From positions 310,001-374,000 of the forward strand of contig NC_013853.1 in the NCBI RefSeq assembly GCF_000027165.1: 64,000 nt of DNA, given 5' to 3'. The notes below the pieces were generated by a model. It saw only the letters and a program-made list of their open reading frames with translations, was not told the origin of the DNA and made no database searches. Position 1 is the stretch's first letter. Every line of letters begins with the position of its first letter. The translations under genes and the position numbers were made by a program. Shown one piece after another: positions 47,570-56,140 of this stretch. This stretch comes from Streptococcus mitis B6 (GTDB lineage: Bacteria > Bacillota > Bacilli > Lactobacillales > Streptococcaceae).

Positions 47570-48615
47570 AAGACTTGTTTTTAAAGAGAAAGCAGGCTTT
47601 TCGTAAGGAGTGTGTCGGTTATCTGCGCTATGTTCTCAATGACCACTTTGTCTTGTTCCTGCTTGTTCTGCTAGGCTTTCTAGCCTACCAGTACAGTCAA
47701 CTCTTACAACATTTTCCTGAAAATCATTGGGCCATCCTTTTATTTGTGGGAATTACCTCTGTTTTACTTTTGCTTTGGGGTGGAGTTGCCACCTATATGG
47801 AGGCTCCAGACAAGCTCTTTCTCTTGGTCGGAGAAGAGGAAATCAAACTCCATCTTAAACGTCAAACTGGCATTTCCCTAGTCTTTTGGCTCTTTGTCCA
47901 GACCCTTTTCTTGCTTTTATTTGCGCCTTTATTTTTGGCAATGCGCTATGGCTTGCCTGTTTTTCTGGTCTATGTGCTTTTATTGGGGGTAGGTAAATAT
48001 TTCCTCTTTCGTCAAAAGGCCAGCAAGTTTTTTACTGAAACTGGACTGAACTGGGACTATGTTATTTCCCAAGAAAGCAAGCGTAAGCAAGTCTTGCTTC
48101 GTTTCTTTGCCCTCTTTACGCAGGTAAAGGGAATTTCAAACAGCGTCAAGCGTCGTGCCTATCTGGACTTTATCCTAAAGGCTATTCAGAAGGTGCCTGG
48201 GAAGATTTGGCAAAATCTCTATCTGCGTTCTTATTTGCGAAATGGAGACCTCTTTGCTCTCAGCCTCCGTCTGCTCTTGCTTTCCATACTGGCACAGGTC
48301 TTTATCGAGCAAGCTTGGATTGCGACAGCAGTGGTGGTTCTCTTTAACTACCTCTTGCTCTTCCAGTTGCTGGCCCTCTATCATGCCTTTGACTACCAGT
48401 ATTTGACCCAACTCTTTCCGCTGGACAAGGGGCAAAAGGAAAAAGGCTTGCAGGCAGTGGTCAGAGGATTGACCAGTTTTGTCTTAGTAGTGGAATTAGT
48501 TGTTGGGTTGATTACCTTCCAAGAAAAACTAGCCCTTCTAGCCTTACTGGGAGCTGGTTTGGTTTTACTAGTCTTGTACTTACCTTATCAGGTAAAACGT
48601 CAGATGCAGGACTAG
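47566..48615 (+). CDS. ecsB: ABC transporter permease, EcsB-like
   Basis: 349 residues, an EcsB-type membrane subunit with about six to eight hydrophobic segments in two groups (about 25-130 and 225-345) separated by a basic cytoplasmic region (about 140-220). Pairs with the preceding ATPase. A possible role in exporting small peptides in this organism is inference from the family. Confidence 0.83.
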   Translation: MKDLFLKRKQAFRKECVGYLRYVLNDHFVLFLLVLLGFLAYQYSQLLQHFPENHWAILLFVGITSVLLLLWGGVATYMEAPDKLFLLVGEEEIKLHLKRQTGISLVFWLFVQTLFLLLFAPLFLAMRYGLPVFLVYVLLLGVGKYFLFRQKASKFFTETGLNWDYVISQESKRKQVLLRFFALFTQVKGISNSVKRRAYLDFILKAIQKVPGKIWQNLYLRSYLRNGDLFALSLRLLLLSILAQVFIEQAWIATAVVVLFNYLLLFQLLALYHAFDYQYLTQLFPLDKGQKEKGLQAVVRGLTSFVLVVELVVGLITFQEKLALLALLGAGLVLLVLYLPYQVKRQMQD

Positions 48616-48636
48616 CATTGCCTATACGATACTAAA

Positions 48637-48672
48637 AAAGAAGTTGAGTTCAGTTTGTCTCAACTTCTTTTA
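48637..48672. terminator. Bidirectional terminator between ecsB and blpT
   Basis: Perfect 12-base stem AAAGAAGTTGAG / CTCAACTTCTTT with A and T tracts on the two sides, between convergent genes. Confidence 0.9.
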
Positions 48673-48676
48673 TTTT

Positions 48677-49006
48677 CTACAAGATAATGGTTGGTCCGTA
48701 GAGACTCAACTTAGTCTTGACCTGGTCAAAGTGGAAACGGTCATAGGCCCGCCAAGCGGCGCGAGTAGGAGCGTCTGGATCAAGAGCGCTGAGTCCCATG
48801 AGAAGACTGGAAGTCTGGTAGAATTTTTCCAGTTCAATCAAGACTCGATTATCCACTGTCTCAGCCTTGGCTAGAAAACCAAGAATAGAGTCTAATTGCT
48901 CCTGAAAGTGGACGTCGTCAGCGGTTGCCTGTTTGCATGCTTGATAGGCTTTGTTTAAGTCCGTAATCAAAGTCTGAGCTCTTTTGATAGGGTCTGTATC
49001 TGTCAT
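48677..49006 (-). CDS. blpT: Blp-locus protein BlpT
   Basis: 109 residues, soluble and helical, with DRFHFDQVKTKLSLYGP at the C-terminus. It matches by position and pattern the pneumococcal blpT gene, which is divergent from blpS and induced with the bacteriocin regulon; its function is unknown. It has an AAGGAGG ribosome site and, further upstream on the minus strand, a direct-repeat operator of BlpR type with a correctly placed -10 (49069-49135). Confidence 0.78.
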   Translation of the reverse strand: MTDTDPIKRAQTLITDLNKAYQACKQATADDVHFQEQLDSILGFLAKAETVDNRVLIELEKFYQTSSLLMGLSALDPDAPTRAAWRAYDRFHFDQVKTKLSLYGPTIIL

Positions 49007-49068
49007 GAGAATTCCTCCTTTAATCTGGGTGCTAGTTTTGATACTAGCAACTGTGTTTTGATACTGTC

Positions 49069-49135
49069 AGTTTATCACTTTTATCTCCTTTTTCACCATA
49101 AAATCTTTAATTGTCATTGAAATTTCCTGAATGGT
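49069..49135 (-). promoter_or_regulatory. BlpR-type promoter of blpT
   Basis: On the minus strand ACCATTCAGG (49135-49126) is followed 21 bases later by ACAATTAAAG (49114-49105), then exactly 30 bases and TAAACT (49074-49069) as -10. Direct repeats two helical turns apart are the mark of LytTR regulators such as BlpR and ComE. The same layout recurs at 52346-52412. Confidence 0.75.
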
Positions 49136-49150
49136 ACTGTTAAGATTTTA

Positions 49151-49159
49151 TGATAAAAT
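49151..49159 (+). promoter_or_regulatory. blpSRH promoter, extended -10
   Basis: TGATAAAAT with TAAAAT at 49154-49159. Its -35 region (about 49131-49136) falls on the end of the divergent BlpR-type operator, so BlpR could influence both directions. Confidence 0.55.
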
Positions 49160-49268
49160 AGTGGTAAGCTCATCATAATGTTGTAGAAAAATAATCCTTT
49201 TAGGAGCTTTCAAAGACTGTTTAGGATTTGGTGGGCTTGTGCTAGAACTTTTCTGTTATTCTTTTCTT

Positions 49269-49373
49269 ATACTCAATGAAAATCAAAGAGCAAACTAGGA
49301 AGCTAGCCGCAGGCTGTACTTGAGTACGGCAAGGTGAAGCTGACGTGGTTTGAATTTGATTTTCGAAGAGTAT
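49269..49373. repeat. BOX repeat in the blpSRH leader
   Basis: ATACTCAATGAAAATCAAAG to TTTTCGAAGAGTAT, boxC-boxA without boxB. It sits between the blpSRH promoter and the blpS ribosome site (AGGAGGAG at 49375-49382), so it is transcribed as part of the 5' untranslated region. Confidence 0.93.
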
Positions 49374-49388
49374 TAGGAGGAGAATCCA

Positions 49389-49727
49389 ATGAAACATATG
49401 ATTATTCAGACACAGAAAACAGTCTATAAAGTAAACGTCGACGATATCTACTATATCCAAGCACATCCAACTAAAGCCCATACCGTACAGATTGTTACAG
49501 AAGAGGCTAGTTTTAATATGCTTCAAAATTTAAGTGATCTTGAGAACCAATATGGGGAAAACTTGATGAGGTGTCATCGAAATTGTTTGGTCAATCTTGA
49601 TAAAGTAAAATCGATTGATTTTCAAGAAAGAATCCTTTTTCTCGGAGAAGAAGGTCAATATGCTGTCAAGTATGCCAGACGTCGCTATAGAGAAATTCGT
49701 CAAAAATGGTTGAAAGAAGGAGAGTAA
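49389..49727 (+). CDS. blpS: Stand-alone LytTR DNA-binding protein BlpS
   Basis: 112 residues consisting only of a LytTR domain: VDDIYYIQAHPTKAHTVQIV, MRCHRNCLVNLDKV and VKYARRRYREI. It lacks a receiver domain. In pneumococcus blpS is the first gene of blpSRH and may modulate binding of BlpR to shared operators. Four bases separate it from blpR. Confidence 0.85.
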   Translation: MKHMIIQTQKTVYKVNVDDIYYIQAHPTKAHTVQIVTEEASFNMLQNLSDLENQYGENLMRCHRNCLVNLDKVKSIDFQERILFLGEEGQYAVKYARRRYREIRQKWLKEGE

Positions 49728-49731
49728 GAAG

Positions 49732-50469
49732 ATGAGAATATTTGTTTTAGAAGATGATTTTTCCCAACAGACTAGGATTGAAACGACGATTGAGAAACTC
49801 TTGAAGGAACATCAGATTATTCCTATCTCTTTTGAGGTATTTGGGAAGGCAGACCAACTGCTGGCAGAGGTGCATGAGAAGGGAGCCCATCAGCTATTCT
49901 TTTTGGATATTGAGATTCGAAATGAGGAGATGAAAGGCTTAGAAGTGGCTAGAAAGATTCGGGATCGGGATCCTTATGCCCTAATAGTCTTTGTAACAAC
50001 TCACTCGGAGTTTATGCCCCTGTCCTTTCGCTACCAAGTGTCTGCTTTGGACTACATTGATAAGGCATTGTCGGCAGAGGAGTTTGAATCTCGTATCGAG
50101 ACAGCCCTCCTCTATGCCAATAGTCAAGATAGTAAGAGTCTGGCGGAAGATTGCTTTTACTTTAAATCAAAATTTGCTCAATTCCAGTATCCTTTTAAAG
50201 AGGTCTACTATCTCGAAACATCGCCCAGAGCCCATCGTGTTATTCTCTATACCAAGACAGACAGGCTGGAATTTACAGCGAGTTTAGAGGAGGTTTTCAA
50301 GCAGGAACCCCGTCTCTTGCAGTGCCATCGCTCTTTTCTCATCAATCCTGCCAATGTGGTTCGTTTGGATAAGAAAGAAAAACTGCTTTACTTTCCCAAT
50401 GGTGGAAGCTGTCTGATCGCGCGTTATAAGGTCAGGGAAGTGTCTGAAGCCATCAATAAATTACACTGA
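49732..50469 (+). CDS. blpR: Response regulator BlpR (receiver-LytTR)
   Basis: 245 residues. Receiver domain with the acidic pair in VLEDDFSQQ and the phospho-acceptor Asp in FFLDIEIRN (about residue 62), then a LytTR domain (about 140-242) with QCHRSFLINPANVVRLD. Pneumococcal BlpR, phosphorylated by BlpH, activates the bacteriocin genes through paired direct repeats; two such sites lie in this window. Intact and in the usual order. Confidence 0.92.
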   Translation: MRIFVLEDDFSQQTRIETTIEKLLKEHQIIPISFEVFGKADQLLAEVHEKGAHQLFFLDIEIRNEEMKGLEVARKIRDRDPYALIVFVTTHSEFMPLSFRYQVSALDYIDKALSAEEFESRIETALLYANSQDSKSLAEDCFYFKSKFAQFQYPFKEVYYLETSPRAHRVILYTKTDRLEFTASLEEVFKQEPRLLQCHRSFLINPANVVRLDKKEKLLYFPNGGSCLIARYKVREVSEAINKLH

Positions 50470-50482
50470 GCTAGGAGAGTTT

Positions 50483-51832
50483 ATGAACATTGCTTGGATA
50501 TTGTTGTATACACTTGTTATTAATGGACTAGAAATTGTCATTTTCTTTAAGGTGGATGGAATTGGTCTCACTTTTGAGAGGATTTTTAAGTCCTTTCTTC
50601 TTAAATTTCTCCTAGGGGCTATTTTTGCGACTTTTCAATTTTTAGCTGTGAGTGAATACTTATCATATTTTATGGAACCCTTGTACGGTATAGGCTTGTC
50701 TTTCTTATTGTTAAGAGGGCTTCCTAAAAAACTCCTCTTTTTTTATGGTCTCTTTCCAATGATATTGATGAATCTCTTTTATAGAGGGGTCTCCTATTTT
50801 GTGCTTCCATTTTTGGGGCAAGGGATTGTAGATGGAGATGGCAATCCTGTCTTTTTGTTGATTATGATATTCGTTTGCTCCCTAGTCTTAGTCTTTTTGA
50901 AATGGTTGAACTATGATTTTACTAGTCTGAGAAAGGAGATTCTAGATAAAGGTTTTCAACAGTCTCTGACTACGATTAACTGGATAATGGGGACTTACTT
51001 TCTAGTCATGGAAAGTCTGTCTTACTTTGAATATGCATACGATATCCAATCAAAGACTGTTCGCCATCTCATCCTAGTCTTTTACCTCCTATTTTTTATG
51101 GGGGCTATCAAGAAATTGGATACCTATTTGAAGGACAAACTCCATGAGAGACTGGACCAAGAGCAGGCCTTGCGCTACAGAGATATGGAACGCTATAGTC
51201 GGCATATAGAGGAACTTTACAAGGAAGTACGGAGCTTTCGCCATGACTACACCAACCTCTTAACCAGCTTACGTCTGGGCATTGAAGAGGAGGATATGGA
51301 GCAGATAAAAGAGGTCTACGACTCGGTCTTAAAGGATTCTAGTGAAAAATTGCAGGACAATAAATATGACCTTGGACGATTGGTGAATGTTCGGGACCGT
51401 GCCCTCAAAAGTCTTCTAGCAGGGAAATTTCTAAAAGCTAAAGATAAGAAGATTATCTTTAATGTCGAAGTTCCTGAGGAGATTCAGGTCGAGGGGATGA
51501 GTCTGCTTGATTTTTTAACCATCGTATCTATCCTTTGTGATAATGCCATTGAAGCCAGTGCAGAGGCTAGTCAACCTCATGTTTCAATTGCCTTTTTAAA
51601 AAATGGAGAACAGGAGACCTTTATCATTGAAAACTCCATCAAAGAAGAGGGCATCGATATTTCTGAAATCTTCTCCTTTGGAGTTAGTTCTAAAGGGGAG
51701 GAGAGAGGAGTTGGTCTCTATACCGTCATGAAGATTGTGGAAAGTCATCCCAATACCAGTCTCAATACCACCTGTCAAAATCAAGTCTTTCGTCAGGTTT
51801 TAACAGTTCACTTGATGTCAGTTGATGATTAG
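50483..51832 (+). CDS. blpH: Peptide-sensing histidine kinase BlpH
   Basis: 449 residues of the HPK10 subfamily (AgrC/ComD-like): six to seven N-terminal membrane segments (about 5-215), phospho-His in SFRHDYTNLLTSL (about residue 253) and the ATP-binding domain with LCDNAIEAS and GVGLYTVMK. It would sense a double-glycine-type peptide pheromone (BlpC). No blpC, blpA or blpB gene follows it, so the cognate peptide must come from elsewhere, from neighbours, or be lost. Confidence 0.92.
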   Translation: MNIAWILLYTLVINGLEIVIFFKVDGIGLTFERIFKSFLLKFLLGAIFATFQFLAVSEYLSYFMEPLYGIGLSFLLLRGLPKKLLFFYGLFPMILMNLFYRGVSYFVLPFLGQGIVDGDGNPVFLLIMIFVCSLVLVFLKWLNYDFTSLRKEILDKGFQQSLTTINWIMGTYFLVMESLSYFEYAYDIQSKTVRHLILVFYLLFFMGAIKKLDTYLKDKLHERLDQEQALRYRDMERYSRHIEELYKEVRSFRHDYTNLLTSLRLGIEEEDMEQIKEVYDSVLKDSSEKLQDNKYDLGRLVNVRDRALKSLLAGKFLKAKDKKIIFNVEVPEEIQVEGMSLLDFLTIVSILCDNAIEASAEASQPHVSIAFLKNGEQETFIIENSIKEEGIDISEIFSFGVSSKGEERGVGLYTVMKIVESHPNTSLNTTCQNQVFRQVLTVHLMSVDD

Positions 51833-51900
51833 AAGATCTGTCGAAAGAAGTACCGCCTGTAGTCATCAATTAAAATGCCATAGTATATGAGGTATCCTAT

Positions 51901-52257
51901 ATGAATAAGAAATCCTTTTTTATCATCTGTTCTACGTTGATCATAGCATCGAATCTTCTCATGGTTTCCGTGGTGAACAAGGGAGAAGAAACAGGGAGCA
52001 ACCTGTTTGTGATTGCTATAGCCTGTGTTTTGCTACCAGCCTTTTTATATGCAGTTGAAAACAGACTTACTTCAATGGTAAGAGTAGAATCAATACTCCT
52101 GATTCAGTTAACAGTTATATCCCTACTCCGTCTTATCAACAGAATAGGGAGTACGCCTGAAATCCTCAACATTATCATTACCCTTATCGCTTTGGCAAGT
52201 GGGACAGCTGCTATCCTTGTTGCGATTATGAGAATATATGAGAACATACGGAAGTGA
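51901..52257 (+). CDS. Small membrane protein of the blp locus
   Basis: 118 residues with four predicted membrane segments (about 5-25, 33-52, 58-78 and 88-112). A GAGG site precedes the ATG. Not identified to family; the size and place after blpH suggest an immunity or accessory protein of the blp region. No BlpR-type repeat is found directly upstream, so it probably relies on read-through from blpSRH. Confidence 0.6.
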   Translation: MNKKSFFIICSTLIIASNLLMVSVVNKGEETGSNLFVIAIACVLLPAFLYAVENRLTSMVRVESILLIQLTVISLLRLINRIGSTPEILNIIITLIALASGTAAILVAIMRIYENIRK

Positions 52258-52345
52258 GGGTGAGTAGTTTTCTATTTTGGATCTTTACGTTGTCAAGTTC
52301 CCCTAGGGCAAGTATGTTTTCCATGCTTGATTTTTAAATTTTTTA

Positions 52346-52412
52346 ACAATTCAAGATGTTTCGATGACCATTTGTGATTTGAGTGATCCAAGGTCAAAAT
52401 GAGTGCTATACT
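52346..52412 (+). promoter_or_regulatory. BlpR-type promoter of the immunity-like gene cluster
   Basis: ACAATTCAAG (52346-52355) and ACCATTTGTG (52367-52376) start 21 bases apart; after 30 bases comes TATACT (52407-52412), preceded by TGC to give an extended -10. Repeat spacing and distance to the -10 equal those of the blpT promoter. The 212-base gap contains nothing else recognised. Confidence 0.75.
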
Positions 52413-52469
52413 AGCAGTGTAAAGGTTCTTGCTCAACTAAGATAAAGCACACGTTTAGGAGGAAATTTT

Positions 52470-52634
52470 ATGAAGAAAAAAATACTTGTCATTTTTATCT
52501 TGTATCTGATCATGTCCATCTTTCTATATCCGCTTAGGGAGAGTGCTTGGTATCATCTATTTTATACCATAGCCTATATGATTGCGGTTATAATCTATCT
52601 TGCTTTAACTAAAAAGAAAGGAGCAAAGAAATGA
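52470..52634 (+). CDS. 54-residue hydrophobic peptide, blp cluster
   Basis: A short gene encoding MKKKILVIFILYLIMSIFLY through to a KKKGAKK tail: two membrane helices (about 4-20 and 32-46). It has AGGAGG at 52458-52463 and is the first gene after the BlpR-type promoter. It overlaps the next gene by four bases (ATGA). No Gly-Gly leader, so it is not a typical class II bacteriocin precursor; a small immunity or accessory protein is more likely. Confidence 0.7.
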   Translation: MKKKILVIFILYLIMSIFLYPLRESAWYHLFYTIAYMIAVIIYLALTKKKGAKK

Positions 52635-53035
52635 AAACTTTTCTTGCTAAAAAACGGAACATCTTCCTTGCGATATTGTTCCTAGGTCAGTTGCCCTTGC
52701 TTGTCTCTACTTATCTATTTCTATCTCGTCAGTTTTTAAATTTTTCCTTAGTTTTCCAATTTCTTTTAGTGGTTATTAACTTGGCTTCTATTTTGGTCAC
52801 TGTTTACCTCACTAGAGAAATGAGGATAAGAAAGTTTGAAGATGATGATTTGGTTAGTCCTAGAACCAATCAACTTATGTATATCGGCTTGACAGGTTTT
52901 ATGTCCATTATTTGTTTGTATAGAGGTGTCACAGCAGGAGAATCTTACCAACAACTAATTGCCTATATTGGCGCTATTCTCTGCTTGATTATCATGCTTC
53001 TACTCATTTGGGGCTTGAAGTATTATAAAAAGTAG
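52631..53035 (+). CDS. Blp-locus membrane protein, putative immunity
   Basis: 134 residues with four membrane segments (about 12-30, 36-58, 85-102 and 110-130) and a charged loop REMRIRKFEDDDLV. Coupled to the preceding short gene by an ATGA overlap. Resembles in size and topology the immunity proteins at the 3' end of pneumococcal blp clusters, but I do not recognise the exact member. Confidence 0.6.
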   Translation: MKTFLAKKRNIFLAILFLGQLPLLVSTYLFLSRQFLNFSLVFQFLLVVINLASILVTVYLTREMRIRKFEDDDLVSPRTNQLMYIGLTGFMSIICLYRGVTAGESYQQLIAYIGAILCLIIMLLLIWGLKYYKK

Positions 53036-53118
53036 CTTTCTCTCCTCTTTTATCAGGATATTTGAGTAGAAAGGCTCTATTAAAAAGTTCGTGAAATAAG
53101 TGAATGGAGGTATTTAAA

Positions 53119-53502
53119 ATGAAATATAGATTATTTCTTGTTATTTTCTTGAGTAGTATGTTGAATCTTCTTTTAGGGACATTTTTACAAATCTCTAATG
53201 TATCAATTGGGTGGATTGTTCTCTACAGTGGATTATTTGAAGCAGGCGTTTTCCTTCTTGCTAATAAAGGGGTGGCGGTAAAAATCAAGGAAGTAGACAT
53301 TCGAAACCGCTTTAAATTTATTTTTGGAAAAACCTTATGGTTTCAAATTCTTTTACTCATCTTTTTGATAATCAAACTTTATCTTGGTTTGGATGCGAAG
53401 CTGATTTTATTCTATGGACATATTTTCATTGTCTTTAATGCCTTAATGTATCTATTATCTAGTAGTGGGGTTAGCCTTAAAAAGAACAAACTGTCTTCTT
53501 AA
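53119..53502 (+). CDS. Blp-locus membrane protein, putative immunity
   Basis: 127 residues starting MKYRLFLVIFLSSMLNLLLG, four membrane segments. Start 53119 is chosen because GGAGG at 53106-53110 precedes it; the ATG at 53104 overlaps that site. It occupies the place where pneumococci often carry blpX/blpY. Family not certain. Confidence 0.6.
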   Translation: MKYRLFLVIFLSSMLNLLLGTFLQISNVSIGWIVLYSGLFEAGVFLLANKGVAVKIKEVDIRNRFKFIFGKTLWFQILLLIFLIIKLYLGLDAKLILFYGHIFIVFNALMYLLSSSGVSLKKNKLSS

Positions 53503-53538
53503 TCTTACAGCAGTAGAGCTTGACAAGAGGAGGTTATC

Positions 53539-53787
53539 ATGTATAAACACTTATTTTTCCTAGATTCCAAAACTTTAGACCGGTTGACGCCCTATATTCT
53601 GGTCTTGGCTTCTGACACCATTGCCTTTAATGTTTTTGTGCTAACCTTTGTATCTGCGGTGGTCTTTAATTCCCTAAATTCCCTGCTAGCTTTAATGGCT
53701 ATATTCTTAGGGGCTGGCTATGTGGTTGGATTTTGGTTACTCAAATGGTTTGTTTTGGAAAGGCTAGAACTAAAGAATGACGTGTAG
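53539..53787 (+). CDS. blpZ: BlpZ-like membrane protein
   Basis: 82 residues, DSKTLDRLTPYILVLASDTI at the start and two membrane helices (about 25-45 and 48-72). By size and place, directly before the CPBP protease, it matches pneumococcal BlpZ, a putative immunity protein. AGAGGAGG ribosome site. Confidence 0.68.
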   Translation: MYKHLFFLDSKTLDRLTPYILVLASDTIAFNVFVLTFVSAVVFNSLNSLLALMAIFLGAGYVVGFWLLKWFVLERLELKNDV

Positions 53788-53816
53788 GGAGTCTGTTTGG
53801 TGGGGAGGCTAGTTTT

Positions 53817-54428
53817 ATGAGAATTTTTAATAAGTGCCATGCCATGTTTTTGGGGTTCTTAGTATTTGCAATCGTTGGTGCAGCGGGATATTCCGTCAAT
53901 CAAGGAGATTATTTTCAACACCAGTACACATTCATTGCTGTAAAGACTCTCTTGCTTTTCCTTAGTTTTGGCTATGCGAAATGGTTTGATATGATTTCTT
54001 TTGGGATGTTAAGCAAGAAACAACTCTTGCTGTTTATTGGAATCTTTCTTCTCACTGTGCTGGTAAGTATTAGCTATCATGCTTTTTTCTCAGTTGTTTC
54101 TGGTGCTTCGGCTCAACACCTTGAGGAAGCTAGTAAAGGACTTTCGCTTTCCTTTATTGTTAGTGCTACAGTTTTGGCACCTATCCAGGAGGAATTCCTG
54201 TTTAGAGGGCTTCTTCAAGGTGCAGTTTTTGATAATTCTTGGCTGGGGCTTGTACTGACTTCCTCTCTCTTTTCTTTCATGCATGAACCTTATGATATTC
54301 CTTCGTTTTGCTATTATCTTTTCGGGGGCTTGCTGCTGGGCTTTGCTTATAAAAAGAGCCAAAACCTATGGGTTTCTACTCTAGTCCACATGTTTTACAA
54401 TGCTTGGCCACTCTTATATTATTTATAA
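53817..54428 (+). CDS. pncP: CPBP (CAAX/Abi) intramembrane protease, PncP-like
   Basis: 203 residues, about six membrane segments, with the three motifs of Rce1-type glutamic proteases: EEFLFRG (Glu125, Glu126, Arg130), FSFMHEP and the late HMFYNAW. Such proteases end many bacteriocin clusters and give self-immunity. By position it is the pneumococcal pncP/SP_0547 counterpart. Active-site residues are intact. Confidence 0.82.
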   Translation: MRIFNKCHAMFLGFLVFAIVGAAGYSVNQGDYFQHQYTFIAVKTLLLFLSFGYAKWFDMISFGMLSKKQLLLFIGIFLLTVLVSISYHAFFSVVSGASAQHLEEASKGLSLSFIVSATVLAPIQEEFLFRGLLQGAVFDNSWLGLVLTSSLFSFMHEPYDIPSFCYYLFGGLLLGFAYKKSQNLWVSTLVHMFYNAWPLLYYL

Positions 54429-54436
54429 AAATCATG

Positions 54437-54472
54437 AAAGGTAAGCAGAAGACGGTGCTTGCCTTTTTCTTT
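54437..54472 (+). terminator. Terminator of the blp cluster
   Basis: Perfect ten-base stem AAAGGTAAGC / GCTTGCCTTT with a ten-base loop, then TTCTTTC. Confidence 0.85.
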
Positions 54473-54588
54473 CTATAATGATACCCAAGCCAATCCAGAG
54501 GCTTTTCTTTGAGAATCGGGTGTGGAGCGGTTGACGAATAGGCCAAAAACTAGTAGAATAGTAAGGAAACTTTATACGGAGGAAAGAA

Positions 54589-55383
54589 ATGGATTTGGGT
54601 GATAATGAGCTAACACTGACTCCCATACCTGGGAAAAGTGGCAAGGCTTATATGGGTAGCTATCCTGATGGGAAGCGTATCTTTGTAAAAATGAACACCT
54701 CTCCAATCCTACCTGGTCTAGCTAGAGAACAAATTGCTCCACAATTATTATGGAGTCGCCGTTTGGCAGATGGGCGTGATATGTGTGCTCAAGAATGGTT
54801 GACAGGCAAGATATTGACCCCCTATGATATGAATCGTAAGCAAATCGTCAATATTTTAACCCGTCTGCATCGCTCACGTCCGTTGATGACACAGTTGAGT
54901 CGTTTGGGCTATGCCATGGAAACACCTGTTGATTTACTACAGTCTTGGCAGGAAACGGCTCCAGATGCTTTGCGTAAAAATCATTTTATCAGTGAAGTGA
55001 TGGCTGATTTACGTCAGACTATTCCAGGATTTAGAGAGGACTATGCGACCATTGTCCATGGAGATGTACGACATAGTAATTGGATTGAGACAGATAGTGG
55101 CTTGATTTATTTGGTGGATTGGGATTCGGTTCGCTTGACCGACCGCATGTTGGATGTGGCCCATATGCTCTGCCATTATATTCCAGAACATCAGTGGAAG
55201 GAATGGTTGACCTACTACGGTTACAAGTATAATCAAACGGTATTAAGTAAATTGTATTGGTATGGTCAATTGTCTTACTTGAGCCAGATTTCCAAGTATT
55301 ATATGAACCAAGATTTAGAAAATGTCAATCGGGAGATTCATGGCTTGCGTCACTTCCGAGACAAGTATGGAAAGAGAAGATGA
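54589..55383 (+). CDS. ccrZ: Cell-cycle regulator CcrZ (choline-kinase-like fold)
   Basis: 264 residues of the APH/ChoK phosphotransferase fold. Brenner motif HGDVRHSNW (catalytic Asp) and metal-binding [11 protein letters not shown] are visible. In pneumococcus the orthologue, immediately upstream of trmB, links FtsZ ring formation to DnaA-dependent initiation of replication and has ribose/nucleoside kinase activity in related species (YtmP). It overlaps trmB by four bases. Confidence 0.88.
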   Translation: MDLGDNELTLTPIPGKSGKAYMGSYPDGKRIFVKMNTSPILPGLAREQIAPQLLWSRRLADGRDMCAQEWLTGKILTPYDMNRKQIVNILTRLHRSRPLMTQLSRLGYAMETPVDLLQSWQETAPDALRKNHFISEVMADLRQTIPGFREDYATIVHGDVRHSNWIETDSGLIYLVDWDSVRLTDRMLDVAHMLCHYIPEHQWKEWLTYYGYKYNQTVLSKLYWYGQLSYLSQISKYYMNQDLENVNREIHGLRHFRDKYGKRR

Positions 55384-56015
55384 GAGTTAGAAATCGTAAA
55401 GGGGCGACAGAGTTACTAGAGGCAAATCCCCAGTATGTGGTCCTCAATCCCTTAGAAGCCAAGGGAAAATGGCGGGACTTGTTTGGCAATGACAATCCTA
55501 TTCATGTGGAAGTTGGAAGTGGAAAGGGTGCCTTTGTTTCAGGTATGGCCAAGCAAAACCCTGACATCAACTATATCGGGATTGATATTCAAAAGTCTGT
55601 TTTGAGCTACGCTTTGGACAAGGTGCTTGAAGTTGGAGTGCCTAACATTAAGCTCTTGTGGGTAGATGGTTCTGACTTAACTGACTACTTTGAAGACGGT
55701 GAAATTGATCGCTTGTATCTGAATTTTTCAGATCCTTGGCCTAAAAAGCGCCATGAAAAGCGTCGTTTGACCTACAAAACCTTCTTGGATACCTTCAAAC
55801 GTATCTTGCCTGAAAATGGAGAAATTCATTTCAAGACAGATAACCGTGGCTTGTTTGAGTATAGCCTAGTGAGCTTTTCTCAGTATGGCATGACACTCAA
55901 TGGTGTCTGGCTAGATTTGCATGCCAGTGATTTTGAAGGCAATGTCATGACAGAATACGAGCAAAAATTCTCCAACAAGGGTCAAGTTATCTACCGAGTT
56001 GAGGCAGAATTTTAA
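55380..56015 (+). CDS. trmB: tRNA (guanine-N7-)-methyltransferase
   Basis: 211 residues. SAM-binding [22 protein letters not shown], and the tRNA/guanine-binding [17 protein letters not shown]. It makes m7G46 in tRNA variable loops. The start [13 protein letters not shown] at 55380 overlaps the ccrZ stop; a longer in-frame start inside ccrZ is not supported by the family length. Confidence 0.95.
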   Translation: MRVRNRKGATELLEANPQYVVLNPLEAKGKWRDLFGNDNPIHVEVGSGKGAFVSGMAKQNPDINYIGIDIQKSVLSYALDKVLEVGVPNIKLLWVDGSDLTDYFEDGEIDRLYLNFSDPWPKKRHEKRRLTYKTFLDTFKRILPENGEIHFKTDNRGLFEYSLVSFSQYGMTLNGVWLDLHASDFEGNVMTEYEQKFSNKGQVIYRVEAEF

Positions 56016-56072
56016 GAAATAGCCTAAAATCAGGCTGTATAAGTGCTTTTGCTTTACAGAAGTTGGCAAACG

Positions 56073-56126
56073 TGCTATACTAAGAGTAAGAATATGAAAA
56101 GTGAGGCGGGGAGATATCTTCGCCTC
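56073..56126 (+). promoter_or_regulatory. rimP-nusA operon promoter and leader hairpin
   Basis: TGCTATACT gives an extended -10 (TATACT at 56076-56081). The leader then forms GAGGCG / CGCCTC (56103-56108 with 56121-56126), just upstream of the rimP ribosome site. Confidence 0.6.
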
Positions 56127-56140
56127 TTGCTTATGAGGAG

